In this document: in pieces, positions 21,537 to 32,196 of the stretch
Position numbering within the stretch: position 1 is the first letter of the stretch
Layout of the letters: each line of letters opens with the position of its first letter
Origin: Gari tellinella
Lineage: Eukaryota; Mollusca; Bivalvia; Cardiida; Psammobiidae
Reading direction: 5' to 3'
Length of the DNA: 64,000 nucleotides
NCBI GenBank assembly: GCA_922989275.2
Contig: OV277871.1
Location: 30,390,693-30,454,692 of the forward strand
The notes under the pieces: generated by a model
Database searches by the model: none
The model's input: the letters and a program-made list of their open reading frames with translations, nothing else
Told to the model about the DNA's origin: nothing
Position numbers and translations under genes: made by a program

Positions 21537-21824
21537 CCCTTTACCTCATAGCCTGTTTCTAGTTTTGACGACAGTTGACCACTTAAAGCAGGTTGAAAGT
21601 AAAGCAGAATGTGCCTTAAGGCACATTCTGCTTTACTTTCAGCCTGCTTTAAGCTAAATTCTTCTAGGCTGTATAAAATATTTGTAATGGTAATTATTCA
21701 TGAGGGTATAAACTGGAACTATTTTCTTCAGTGGAGCAGAGACTGTATAAAGCCAGGCTTTATACAGTCTCTGAGTGGAGGAATAAATTAAATACGCTAA
21801 AAGTCGTTTCTATGGGGGAAAGGG
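21537..21824. mobile_element. TTAA-type (piggyBac-like) MITE, intact copy
   Basis: The ends are CCCTTTACCTCATAGCCTG and GGGGGAAAGGG, flanked by TTAA on both sides (21533-21536 and 21825-21828). TTAA duplication and CCCTTT ends are typical of piggyBac-like elements. Inside lies the AAGCAGGTTGAAAG hairpin (about 21585-21653). A 37-bp palindrome is inserted at 21737-21773. Confidence 0.75.
21737..21773. mobile_element. 37-bp palindromic insertion with AGTGGAG duplication
   Basis: The insert starts CAGAGACTGTATAAAGCC and is its own reverse complement except for the single central base. AGTGGAG stands immediately on both sides (21730-21736 and 21774-21780), while other copies of the surrounding MITE have only one such word. 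It is therefore a discrete insertion into the MITE. Confidence 0.65.
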
Positions 21825-22379
21825 TTAAGGTGAACGTAAAACTTATGTAATCATCATTATCGCTATCACGCTTTATTTTCGCGTGAAAGTTATGCAAACA
21901 TAATTTTCCATTCACGCTTTATTGGTATACCCGAGAGTCTCTATTGTAAAAGATAAAAGGACAATTTCACCGACAGTCACACAACGTAAACATTTTAATC
22001 CTTATTATTGCAAACAGTTCACATTTTTCGGTAGTTATCACTCTTTAATTAGCAATCAACACCTATATATGTAGTTAACATCAAAGCAGCGACTGCTGCA
22101 GTGATTCGATTTCAGATAAAGTTGATGGATAATAATGATTGGTAATAAAGTTGTTTGCTAATTACTTTGTATGTTTGACCAAAATGACGAGATGAAAAGA
22201 AAAAAATATTCTGTACGTGCCAAAATAGGGAAGGGGCAAAAGTCCGTCCTTTAAAAAAACTGAAAGGGGCAAAAGTCCGTGTTGGAAGGGGCAAAGGTCC
22301 GTGTTGGAAGGGGCAAAGTTCCGTGTTGCGATTTTTGACGAAGGGGCAAAAGGCCGGAGGGGCAAAGTTCCGGTATTCG

Positions 22380-22690
22380 AAAAAAAAGTCCAAATTTAAC
22401 ATACCTTTTTCAAATCGCTGTAGCTATATAAAAAAAGGACACCACCATATTTATTTTTCTCAGTTTTTCACTCATCATAAACAGCTCTTCCAAAAACCAA
22501 TGATAGAAAAAAGTTTGATACATTGAAAAAATCGCTTATGAGTTTGATACACCCTTAAATGTTTTTTTCCCGATTAATTGTTTATATTTTCATATAATAC
22601 TTACGTGTTTTGTGTTTGCGCACGCAGACAAGCCGACTATCTCAAAATTCACGGAAGTTCTAAGATAAAGGATTAACGATACGTTGTTTG
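22380..22690. other. Non-coding, no recognised feature
   Basis: AT-rich DNA with ACACCCTTAAATGTT-like words shared with 20500-20515, probably old repeat. Confidence 0.3.
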
Positions 22691-22693
22691 CTT

Positions 22694-23017
22694 CAAATAA
22701 ATACGAAAGACTCAAGCAGGAAACGCAACACAAACAGTACATCCACCTCTCAAGCAGAACACACACACAGTCATACCACAACAAACACACACACACACAC
22801 GCAATACCATTCCTTCATCTACACACTAAATAGAAAACAACACGCAAGACAAACATAAAGCAAAGTGAATATAGGAGCCCGCCTTGGTACGGTCAGAAGC
22901 AATCAATAATTAAATATAAATTAATTATTAACAACCACTGGGAGGTTAAACCTGGGTTATGGGGCGCCCAATCTCACTCTTATCTCCGATATTCACCTAT
23001 AAAGACGAACAGTGTAC
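22694..23017 (+). mobile_element. CA-rich interspersed repeat, copy 2
   Basis: About 324 bp, from AATAAATACGAAAGACTC to GACGAACAGTGTAC, with a CA microsatellite near 22780. It matches 42713-43044 nearly end to end, and 13622-13899 in part. Confidence 0.7.
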
Positions 23018-23054
23018 CTTACAGCAGCCTCGCCATGCTGAGTAGTGAGGAATG

Positions 23055-24572
23055 CGGGTCAACTCGGCCTAAAACCAACTCGGCCAGTAATAATGGTCCA
23101 ACTCGGCCAGAAAAAAATTATTTTAATACATTTCTATGGGAAAGTTAGTGATATGAATAAAGTTTATCAAGACAAATCAAATAATTTTCACTATTATATG
23201 GTTGTTGTTATGTCTCCATGTTGAAATACGAAAATTTGAGTCATAGTACTGTAATAGTTGTAGCTAATATATTGTAGTATATTATTGTTAAGTGTACATT
23301 TTGATATATCCCCTTGTTGTATGTAAATACCTGGGTGAATAAAAGATATGTTCTGTTCTGTTCAGTAGTAGAACTAGATCTTATTGTCGATAGGTGTAAT
23401 TTTATAATTGTTAATTAATACAAATGAACATTATCTCTACAACTTGATCATTATTAATATGTTGTTGTTTGATTAAACTGTGTAAACATTCCATGATTGC
23501 CATATTCACACGTAATTGAAAAAATACTTAAACGTGTTAATGTGACGACAGTTTGTACCCATCTCAAACGTAAGTGTAAAGCAATTAAGAATGTCCACGG
23601 TACCATCAAACAGATGTTAATTTGCGTTGTTGATTTGCATATTGTTTTTGACGAGTTTCTTTGAACTTTGCTGATTAATTACGGATTATATAATAAAGAA
23701 AACCAAAACCTTATTTGCAACAACATATTTGAGTGGGTGTTGGTATCATTGGCAATGATTCGATGATATTAGAGTAGGATCAAAACTATTTGACAACAAT
23801 TGACTCTACTCAATGTACTTAAATATTATAAGAATAATATAAATAATTACTATTAAGAAAAAAATATTGGCGCAGAATTTTTAAATTAGCTGTCAGTGAA
23901 ATAAGTACAGAAATTATCAATTTGTATCGTGTGGTGCACATACAGCACGTGCATTTAAATTTGTGGGTTAGATGTCTAGAGGTAGTTAAGTAATGTGAGT
24001 CGTATATATAATATTTACACGAAAAGTAGCTGTATAAGCCCTTTACTGTTTTGTTCCAAATACAATTAAATTTGGCAAATAGGTTTGACTATGAGCATAT
24101 GCATAGTAACTCGGCGTATGATCAGGATCAAAATTATTTGACATTTCCAGACTTTACTCAATGTACTGAAATAATATACGGATAATATATATCGTATTAT
24201 TAAGACATAAATATTGCCGCAGAATTTTTAAATTATCTTGCCGACATTAAATTCATCTTATCGTAGTTTGTCTTATCTTATTTGTAGTCACAATAGCGGG
24301 TTCCACGTTCCCATCTTCGATGCCAAAGCTTCGAATAAAGAATATATGGTTCAACATTAGGGAGCATTTCAGTACATGAAGTTCAATTACTTTTTTACAT
24401 GTATATAAATTATAATATCATACTCTTTATTCGAAGTGTGTAAGCCTAAGATTAACATATAGTATTCACCCACATTAATTTATATTCAGAAATAATAATT
24501 TATAAAAATTGGCCGAGTTGGACCAGGCCGAGTTGGACCGTGGCCGAGTTGGTTTTTGGCCGAGTTGACCCG
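23055..24572. mobile_element. DNA element with repeated AACTCGGCC terminal motif
   Basis: The left end has CGGGTCAACTCGGCC, CCAACTCGGCC and TCCAACTCGGCC in tandem; the right end has the same words inverted (GGCCGAGTTGG, GGCCGAGTTGACCCG). Weak outer similarity to a CAGTG start hints at hAT, but no clear target duplication is seen. The interior has two related direct copies of about 120 bp (near 23790-23905 and 24130-24240). No coding frame. Confidence 0.6.
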
Positions 24573-24599
24573 TTACCACTGTAGTGAGTAACTCTGTAT

Positions 24600-25120
24600 A
24601 TCGGTAGGGCCCCATTAATCGGCACATCACTAGTGTTGTATATGCCATTTTAATCATATCAAGGGCAGTATCAAATTGATTCTTCCTTACCTTATTAATA
24701 TATAATAATTGAACTCAATCCTACAAGATCTTAACCCATATATAGTTTTATTAGTTTTAGCAAAACCCATTTGAATTTGAAAACAATGCTGAAATAAAGC
24801 CTTTTCTAGAATTTCTAGGTACACCAAGGGCAGATAACTCTTGTCAAAAATGACTCAAAATGGTCTGATTTCTGCAACAATTTTGAATTGCACTCATTCA
24901 AGAAATGGCATTTACATAAAAACATTATTGCAAGTAGTTGTTTTAAATTAACCCATTTAATCGAACATTGTCAATCGGGTTGGAAGTGGGCAGGTAGCTG
25001 GTTAATCGATTTGACATTTCAGCAGAATTCCATGATCAATATGGTCAAAATAGATATTCCCAGTACTGTGTAAAATAAATATAAAACGATTCCAAGAAAG
25101 GTCGTCCAAGTTTGTTGAGA
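24600..25120. other. Non-coding; repeat fragment near 24775-24900
   Basis: GCTGAAATAAAGCCTTTTCT and AAGGGCAGATAACTCTTG match the periodic repeat at 2160-2400. Nothing else is recognised. Confidence 0.4.
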
Positions 25121-25121
25121 T

Positions 25122-26330
25122 CTATCTATCTATCTATTGATACTGCCATAACACCTATTTCGAGTATTAGCGGCAGGTGCGCGTCAGTGCAAGAGTTAAA
25201 AGGGAATAAAAGTAACGAGAGGGAGACCTCAAAAGTGATAAGATAAGAAATGAAATCAAAGTATGATAGAGTTACAATGAGATGAAAGTTTAAAATAGGA
25301 TAAAAACATCAGACCCAAGGCAACTAGAGGCGGATTATAAGGGAGGGGTGAAGATTCTGTCTGAACCCCTCCAAGTCTGGAGTCATAACTATGGTTGCTG
25401 GCAAGCTGTTCCACATAACAACAGTGTATGGAAAAACGAGTACTTACAATAGTTTGTGGTTGTGTGAACCTGTCTGAAGGAAAGAGGGTGGGAGTGGCGA
25501 GACAATCTCGTGGGTTTCTCAAGATATGTGGGTAATGGTATGGCAACTAGACCGTACACTATTTTATAGAAGATTGTCAGTTGTCCAATGTCGCGTCTGT
25601 CCTGGAGTGTCTGCCAGCCAAGATCCTCCTGCATGGCGGTGACACTTTCATACCTAGAATAGGTGCTGCAGGTCCAGCGTACAGCCTACGTTGCACCTTT
25701 TCAACCTGCTGTATGTGTCCCTGGGTATGGGGACTCCTAACAGCAGAAGCATACTCCAGTTGGGGTCTTAACATGCTTTTATATGCAGCTTCTCGGACAT
25801 TTCTGTGCTTTGTCTGTATGTTCCTGCTAAGACAATTTAGAGAGTTTTGAGGCATTTGAAGTAGTTTGCTGGATGTGTTTGTTCCAAGATAGATCATTAG
25901 AGAAAGTTACGCCAAGATATTTTGCAGAATCAACATTTTCAAGTTTCTCGCCATGTAAGGTGTAGTCAAAAGAGAGTTTCCTTTTATTTTTACAGATGGA
26001 TAGGACCACACATTTGCTAGGGTTAAAGTCCATGTCCCAGGTTGTTACCCCTTCCACAAGGTTGTAAAGGTCATGCTGAAGAGAGGTACAGTCTTGAATG
26101 CTGGAAACACCTAGATAGATAGCAGTATCGTCCGCGAAGAGACGGACTTGAGAGGTGACAGTTTCAGGAAGATCATTGATGTATAAGAGAAAGGGTCCAA
26201 GAACAGGGCCTTGAGGTACACCGGAAGTAACAGAGACCTCATCAGAACATTCTTCATCTATGACAACTTTTTGAGTTCTACCGATGAGAAAATTTTCAAT
26301 CCAAGAAAAAAATCTTATCATTTACACCAT
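25122..26330 (-). mobile_element. 5'-truncated LINE, Jockey/CR1 group
   Basis: The minus strand carries the second half of a reverse transcriptase (25324-26321). It is followed by a short 3' region ending in a (TAGA)n tail (plus-strand TCTATCTATC at 25122-25138). The 5' part of the element is missing beyond about 26330, as expected from incomplete reverse transcription. Confidence 0.75.
25324..26321 (-). pseudogene. LINE reverse transcriptase fragment (Jockey/CR1 group)
   Basis: The upstream frame (25827-26321) shows VTSGVPQGPVLGPFLLYIND, VRLFADDTAIYLG and SAKYLGVTFSNDLSWNKH, which are RT motifs with the F-A-D-D catalytic box. Continuing leftward in shifted frames are RPQLEYASAV, the QVEKVQRR segment, LGWQTLQDRRDIGQLTIFYK and a C-terminus with WNSLPATIV, ending at a stop at 25324-25326. 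At least two frame changes occur, near 25900 and 25680, so the copy is inactive. Domain order fits the C-terminal half of a non-LTR ORF2. Confidence 0.8.
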
Positions 26331-26697
26331 GGAGATGTTCTGGTGTTTTAAGCATTTGGCAAATTGCTGTTTTAAAGTCACAAAGAAGATAATAATTAAA
26401 ACTACTTTAATAATATTCATTATATGTAAAATTGTCCATGCAGACACCTCCCCAACACACACCTCCCCCATGCCCACCCTAACAGTCCCTCAAGCTCTCG
26501 TTTGGCTTTTATTAAGTTGCTAGATTGTGTAAAAGTTGTTGCCTTTAAGAGTTAACCTGACTAAAAATGTTGATGCCAGACAATGGTGGAGATTTAAGTA
26601 TCACAACAGCTCACCCTAGCTAATTGCTAAGGAGAGCTAAATAATGATTTCAGGAAGATCATTGACAAAAATATCTGATTGAAATAAAATCACTTAC

Positions 26698-26796
26698 CTC
26701 CGTCTCTTGAAGAATTCTGCTGGCATTTGAATTCTTGTTCAATTCATTTATTGTTAATGATGATGGTCCTTTCTTATCTTCTGTGTGTAACTTGAT
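26698..26796 (-). CDS. Putative internal host exon, function unrecognised
   Basis: On the minus strand a 99-bp stretch is bounded by a strong acceptor (CTTTCCTTTTCAG) and a consensus donor (GAG|GTAAGTGA). Only one of three frames is open; it begins IKLHTEDKKGPSSLTINELN and ends ASRILQETE. The length is a multiple of three. It is not part of any repeat I recognise. It may belong to the FAM111-like gene further left or to another minus-strand gene; no domain is recognisable. Confidence 0.55.
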
Positions 26797-26799
26797 CTG

Positions 26800-27936
26800 A
26801 AAAGGAAAGCAAGCACATATTTGTTTTATTGATGGTTGTACTTTGTATGATACAGCAGGGACATATTAATATTTAACCCCATTACCTCATAATTATATAT
26901 AGTTAATATACGTCCCTGGATACAGTAGCATTTAACCCCATTGCCTCATAATTATATATAGTTATATTTATACAGTTAAACTTATGAAAGCCAATATCAT
27001 ATTCATTACACAGGATTGTTTATTTGCACTTGAAATTGTTTTCAATAGGCATGAAAGTAAAAGCATGAAGCTTGTATCATTGCCATCTATTTTTGTCTGG
27101 AGCGGCCCTTGTCCACTCATGATACTCAAGATTTTTTTGCAAAGGGCAACTATAAACCTAACTACCAATATACGGTAAGCCACAGGCCTCATATGTAAGA
27201 AGCTTCACTGATTCTTTGCTTAGACTTTAAGCACACATTGCATAAGTTTTGCAAGGTTAGTCAGCAGACACATGTTTGAAAAAGAGCGTTACAAGTTTTC
27301 CATTTTTACAAACGATAGCTTGCTCAAGTTCAGTATGCATGTAGATCTAGTAAGTAAACACCGAGCAGTGAACCATTTTAATGATTTATATTAATTATTT
27401 AGATTCACAAAACAGGTGGTTCTTGCTAACGAGGCCGTTGAGCGTGAAAAACTTAATCTTAGTCTGAGCTATTATCCTTGATTCTCATAAACCGGACCCT
27501 TCCTACATTTCCAGAAACCTCGCAATTTAAACGCTTGATATAGCGCGTGCGGTTTGCTAACGTCATCGCAAAAAAGCGGTTCATTTTATGTATTAGATGC
27601 GGGAAGCATAATAGCCGAAAAAATGCTGAAAAAACTTGGAATTTTAGAGAAATTTTGGAGAAAATTATATTTTCAAAAAATGAATACCAAAATTGACCAC
27701 GTAGACCTTATTTTTTAATGACCCTTTGTAAAATGATTTCGAATAACTCATTTTCCAATAGCTCTAAATGTTTATTACGTGTAGCGAGTGTCTGGAAATT
27801 GACCTTTCACATGCAGTATACATTTGACCAGATTGTGTACGAGCGCCTAAGTTGCTACCCGGATGATGACGTCAAACTTACAGTATAATAGGAATTCGCG
27901 GCGCTGCATTTATAGCTGAAGGTTAGTTTGAATAAA
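26800..27936. other. Non-coding; possible intron or promoter region
   Basis: No supported coding frame. A short direct repeat (TTTAACCCCATTGCCTCATA with a TATATATAG-type tail) occurs at 26873 and 26931. Confidence 0.3.
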
Positions 27937-28125
27937 TCTGAATAAGGGGAGATCCTTTGAAAGCACAGAAAACAAAGCAAATACTGAAAATTGCAGACTC
28001 GGTTTAATTGAGTCTGTTCATGAGCAATACTGAAATATGCAACAGTGCCCACGCCCCCTAGCACCAACTTAAGCGGAATTCAACTTTCAACTGTAAATGC
28101 GCTGAAATCGGGACCAGAAAGTATA
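27937..28125 (-). mobile_element. Solo LTR-like repeat
   Basis: Matches the unit in the DIRS gag (14254-14475) from AATCTGAATAAGGGGAGATC to GGACCAGAAAGTATAA. On the minus strand it has a TATA-like word and a polyadenylation signal (a slightly altered AATTAAA here). No internal retrotransposon region is next to it. Confidence 0.5.
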
Positions 28126-28986
28126 AGAACTCTAGCTGGTAGATTCTATTTGTTTAAACAATGAAGTTGTTTGATTACTTTAAGTGTTACTTTCAGGTAG
28201 AAAACTATTTCCCCTATATGCGTTCAATGTATCTCCAAGTTTCCATTTAAATTGATTACCTTTATAATCTTATTTCGCTAAGGGGTCCGGCGAAACGAAT
28301 GAAGAGGATATAGATCTATAGCTAATATATGGATACCCCCCCCCTTTTTTTTTTTAATTAGATCTAATGTTTGAAATTTTAAGCGTTTACCGCACTTGAC
28401 GATATTGGATCAATTTCCATTTTTTTACAAGCTAAGCACGAGTGGATGGTCTAATTCAAAATCAATTTGTAGCAAAATGCATAGATCTAGACATCTTGAC
28501 ACGAAAATTGTGCCACAACTTAAACTAGGTTTGATCTACATGGTAAACACATTCTAGTGAATATTTGAAAGTTCAAACTGAAGTTTTAGGTGTTTACGGC
28601 ACGGCATGCTCTGTTGGGCCACACCACGTGAATGCTCCGAAATTACCAGACAGGCTGACAGACAATATCTTTATTTTTCATCTCAGATACACCAGGTACA
28701 ACATGAGGAATTGTATACATTTATTTCACACCTACATAGATTAAACCAATCGAAAGCCCCTCTTTCTACCACGTGACGGTACAAGAGAAACCTATATTGT
28801 ACCGGAAACGTAAAAAAGCTATCCCAGAAGGCCACATTTTTCTCATATTGGACTCGGATCCAGAAAATCCATATCATTTTCATATTGGACAGGACAACTC
28901 TTCCGACACTCTGTCAAGAGTTACTTCCCTTGGTATTTCACCATTGTCTGCTACAGTGTTCCATCTCTACAACGACATATAGTGAA

Positions 28987-29128
28987 TCTAACACCACCGT
29001 GAGTGTCAGATAAGAATATCCCACCCGTGTTTTGAAGATATTTTTGGAACACGAGGCTTTGCCGAGGGTTCCAAAAATATCTTCAAACGAGGGTGGGATA
29101 TTCATCTGGTACTCAACTGTGGTGTTAG
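28987..29128. mobile_element. Palindromic MITE
   Basis: The arms CTAACACCACCGTGAGTG... and ...CTGTGGTGTTAG pair along about 65 bp each, including GAAGATATTTTTGGAAC and GTTCCAAAAATATCTTC around a small loop. The same words suggest a foldback MITE. Frames in it are palindrome artefacts. Confidence 0.6.
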
Positions 29129-29139
29129 ATTTATTTTCT

Positions 29140-30100
29140 CACCTCGTCAACCCTAAAAACGCGTTTAACTTGCTATACAGCGGCGAGTTGTATTTTAAGG
29201 CGCTAATGCATGCAAGACGACGTCATGAGGACGTCAAAACAACGGCAGAAACAACCAATCATAAGATAGTGCCATTAGTTCGGCTTGTCTGTCCGGATAG
29301 ATAAGGTTATCTCACACGCCCTAGATTTCGGGATACCTCTGTCCGAGAGGTGAGAAATTGTGTGTGCTGCCCGGAGCGAGTCGTTAAAGGGAGGGAAAAT
29401 AAGACTTGGATTACATTTGCAATATTTTTCTAATTTCATGACGTAACGATAAACAAAATACTGTAGACGTTTTGGCGCGTTAACGTTGAAACGTCATATA
29501 GAGTAAATAACGTTTTGATTTTAAAAATGTTTTTTTTTAAATTATGAATATAAATTTCGTTTATCCGAATATAAGTTTTAGACATGCATAAGATAATTTA
29601 TGCTTTATCGGACTGAACGGCCCTTTGTTAGACTTCTTTCACCTTTATCGTGTTCAAAAAGAGTATCTTGATGCAGTAAATGATTAAAAACTAGATGTAG
29701 AAAAGAAAATAATGCAAAATGATACGTGTAGACGATTATAGATTTGAAATAGTTCTAGATCTACTGGTGTGAGTATAGCAAGTCATGCGTGTAAATGCTT
29801 GAATTTAAAAGTAGTCGCCTCGGTAAGATTATAGTGATAATGTACTGTATACTGTATAATCTACACTATTGTTTATTTTTCATTGCAAATTAGAAAAACG
29901 GCGATTGCCTTTGGAGCGGAAAGTGGGGGTAATTCAGATAGGTTATATAAAGTAAAGATTAAACTTAAATGCTTCAACTCAAAGGTAGTCGGCAAAATAA
30001 ATTCGTTATGCCGTGCTTAGTGTGCTCCGCCTAGTCCCACATTAATTTTTAATGGCACTGTATATTCCATATATATATTTTATAATTTTATGGTGTGAAA
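29140..30100. other. Non-coding, no recognised gene
   Basis: No long frame and no splice-bounded frame was noticed. Sequence near 29160-29370 looks like old mobile DNA adjoining the palindrome. Confidence 0.3.
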
Positions 30101-30104
30101 TAAA

Positions 30105-30258
30105 GAGGTAATTTAACAGTGTTGAGTACAATACTGAATTCAATTGGACTCGAACACAGCAGTCATAATCCATATTGGACGAGGCGATATATGGTTATGA
30201 CTGCTGTGTACTCGTCCAATAGAATTCAGTATTGTACTCAACGCTGTTAAATAACCTC
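30105..30258. mobile_element. Palindromic MITE, arms about 70 bp
   Basis: GAGGTAATTTAACAGTGTTG... pairs with ...CAACGCTGTTAAATAACCTC; inner words AGTACAATACTGAATTCAAT and GACTGCTGTGT pair as well. The loop is about 13 bp. No coding capacity. Confidence 0.65.
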
Positions 30259-30449
30259 ATAATATTTTTTAAAAACCAGCAAAGTATCTTCAGTTTAACC
30301 AGGAATACACGTTCCTGGTTTAATCCACAACTCATATATTTTGGGTTTCACAAAATATCGTATCAAAACGCAATAAAGTCAATATTTAAAAGTCAAATGG
30401 TCAATAAGCGTATTCTTTCCAATTTGGTGATATAAGGCGAATTCGACTG

Positions 30450-30830
30450 GCAAAATGTTAGCTATTTCATCAATTGAGATTACACCACGGCAAAAATCTG
30501 ACCAATCAAACAATTGTTTATGGATTATGTTTGGCGGCTGTTGCTCAACGAACTCAATAAAGGTTTACAACCGATATCTTTCGTACTCCACGGCGTGTCG
30601 GACCATGACTTCACACTACCAGTCGAACAAAATATGTGCTCCACGAGACTTGGTAGTCTGGTACCCGTCGTTCTTGCAAAGTACGTCAGGCAATTCGTAA
30701 TAATGGCCGCCCCCATGAAAAAGAGGAAAGTGGGTGGAGTTATATGAGCTGTAATAAGGGGGGTTTCTTATTTGAAGTGGTTCACAATATCTTATTGTAA
30801 CCTACGGGTTCAATGTTATTCAAAACTAAA
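30450..30830 (+). repeat. Repeat related to 39200-39520 (inverted)
   Basis: From about 30700 the plus strand (ATGGCCGCCCCCATGAAAAA, GTGGGTGGAGTTAT, AAGTGGTTCACAATA) resembles the minus strand of 39520-39330 (ATGGCGGCATTCATGAAA, GTGGGTGGAGTTAT, AGGTGGTTCACGATA). A 77-codon frame here ends PMKKRKVGG, but the homologous copy has a stop in that part, so coding is doubtful. Confidence 0.45.
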
Positions 30831-30938
30831 TTACCAATTCAAATATCTGTGGTAAGCGACTGAATCGTGCAACGAATCATTTTAAAGCACTCCTATTTTC
30901 GGCTATTATATAGATAAGTTGGATTCTATATTATATAT

Positions 30939-31011
30939 TGTATCGTTGGTGTAGTGGTTTGCATCCCTGCTTCTCGTCCAGAAGATCCGGGTTCGAATCC
31001 CAGCCGGCTCA
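30939..31011 (+). tRNA. tRNA-Glu-like sequence (anticodon position CTC), probably degenerate
   Basis: A 73-nt block has TTGGTGTAGTGGTT (A box), CTTCTCG in the anticodon loop region and an exact GGTTCGAATCC B box. A T6 run about 4 bp downstream could terminate RNA polymerase III. The acceptor stem is imperfect: 5' TGTATCG against 3' CGGCTCA gives four Watson-Crick pairs and one wobble pair. The upstream word TTTTCGGCTATTATATA is shared with the inverted partner at 31522-31593. It may be a tRNA pseudogene. Confidence 0.5.
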
Positions 31012-31019
31012 ATAATTTT

Positions 31020-31500
31020 TTACTCTTTATTTGGAAATATATTTTCAATAAAACGTTAATTAGTTTTACCATCGAATAACACCTTTAAGAACATTAAAAT
31101 GTAAAAATCAGTGAGTTTAAAAATGTTGATGAAATCTCAGAATTTCCTCAATTTTCCCCTACGGAACCTGAACAAATTTAAAAGTGTAGATCTATATGTA
31201 CCCGAATGAATAACGACGCGATTTATTTGTGATATGTATCAGAATCTGTAAAATGAACCTATAGCATTGATTTCTCCATGTTTGGATAGAATTGAACAAA
31301 ATATTTGGGAAGTTATACGGTGAGACACGGTCAATACGGTCAATGCATTAATTAGTAGCCAAAATTTGAAGGCGTACCTTTGGTGCTAATTAAACTTTGA
31401 GTAGTAAATCAAATATTAGTTTAGTTATTGTTTATTGGTTTTCCGAAAAATAAATCATTAAATAGATTATATTTATTATTTACTGCGTTTAAAAAGTTGT
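31020..31500. other. Spacer between two inverted tRNA-like sequences
   Basis: AT-rich DNA without frames or recognised repeats. Confidence 0.3.
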
Positions 31501-31521
31501 GACCAATAAAGAAAAATACAT

Positions 31522-31593
31522 TCCGGTGACGGGAATCGAACCTGGGCCGCCTGGACGAGAAGCAGGGATCCTAACCAATACACCAAAGGCTCA
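31522..31593 (-). tRNA. tRNA-Glu-like sequence, inverted partner
   Basis: On the minus strand: TGAGCCT, TTGGTGTATTGGTTAGG, CCTGC-TTCTCGT-CCAGG and GGTTCGATTCC, with loop position CTC. A T5 run follows downstream. The acceptor halves do not pair within this copy; instead its 5' TGAGCC pairs perfectly with the 3' GGCTCA of the partner at 30939-31011. The 5' half lies in the 223-bp sequence duplicated around the LINE, so a second 5' half is present near 37447. Confidence 0.5.
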
Positions 31594-31786
31594 GTACGGA
31601 TGTTACATCGAACTGATATATATAATAGCCGAAAATAAGGCTAGTGTTCCAACAAATACGACAACTTAATAAGGACATACGCGCACAATTCGTGCTAACA
31701 AAGTACGATAATCCAAGAATCGTTACTCAACGAAATCGTGCGTGTCGGCTACCTCCCGTGGATACTTTCGGTTTCAAACAATCTCT
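31564..31786. repeat. Left copy of 223-bp duplication flanking the LINE
   Basis: From AGGGATCCTAACCAATACAC to TTCAAACAATCTCT, matching 37447-37669 with four differences by eye. The poly(T) (LINE tail) begins immediately after it. Confidence 0.8.
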
Positions 31787-32196
31787 TTTTCTTTTTTTTT
31801 CTTTTTTTCAGGCCTTGTCAAAGCAGGACCACGTTTATTTCCCCCGTCATAGGTGTGTAGGGGTCGGGGAGCCATCCTCCTGCACACCTTACATAACCAT
31901 GTATATAACATAGAAATACAATATAATTGCATTGACAAAGGTCTCTAAGTTTTTAATTACTTAGACCAGAAAAGAAAATGTGAAGAAAAAAGTAATAATG
32001 AAAAAAAAAAAAAAAGCATTTTGTAGAAAAAACATTTTGTAGCCAGGCATACTTTCATGCAAATTTTATTCCTTACCATATTTTTACGTCATATTTTTTT
32101 TTTGCATATTAGGCACACATATTTGGACACGGACGTTTGCATCCCTTCATTCATATAATATATATTATATACAAACATAGATTTAATATAGGTGTT

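Larger units (their letters stand above)
21253..22376. mobile_element. DNA element with repeated TTTTGCCCCTTCC terminal motif
   Basis: The left end (21253-21450) holds six to seven copies of a TTTGCCCCTTC-type word spaced 20-40 bp. The right end (22225-22376) holds the same word inverted (GAAGGGGCAAA) five to six times. The two outer stretches form inverted terminal repeats, with CGGCC and AACACGGAAC words between motif copies. A GTA trinucleotide flanks both sides and could be a 3-bp duplication. The interior has no coding frame and hosts a TTAA-type MITE. The superfamily is unknown. Confidence 0.55.

Noticed and set aside
30514..30747. Plus-strand 77-codon frame ending PMKKRKVGG, resembling a nuclear localisation signal
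   Set aside because: The homologous sequence at 39520-39330 does not keep the frame, and the region is repeat DNA; the basic motif is probably coincidental.
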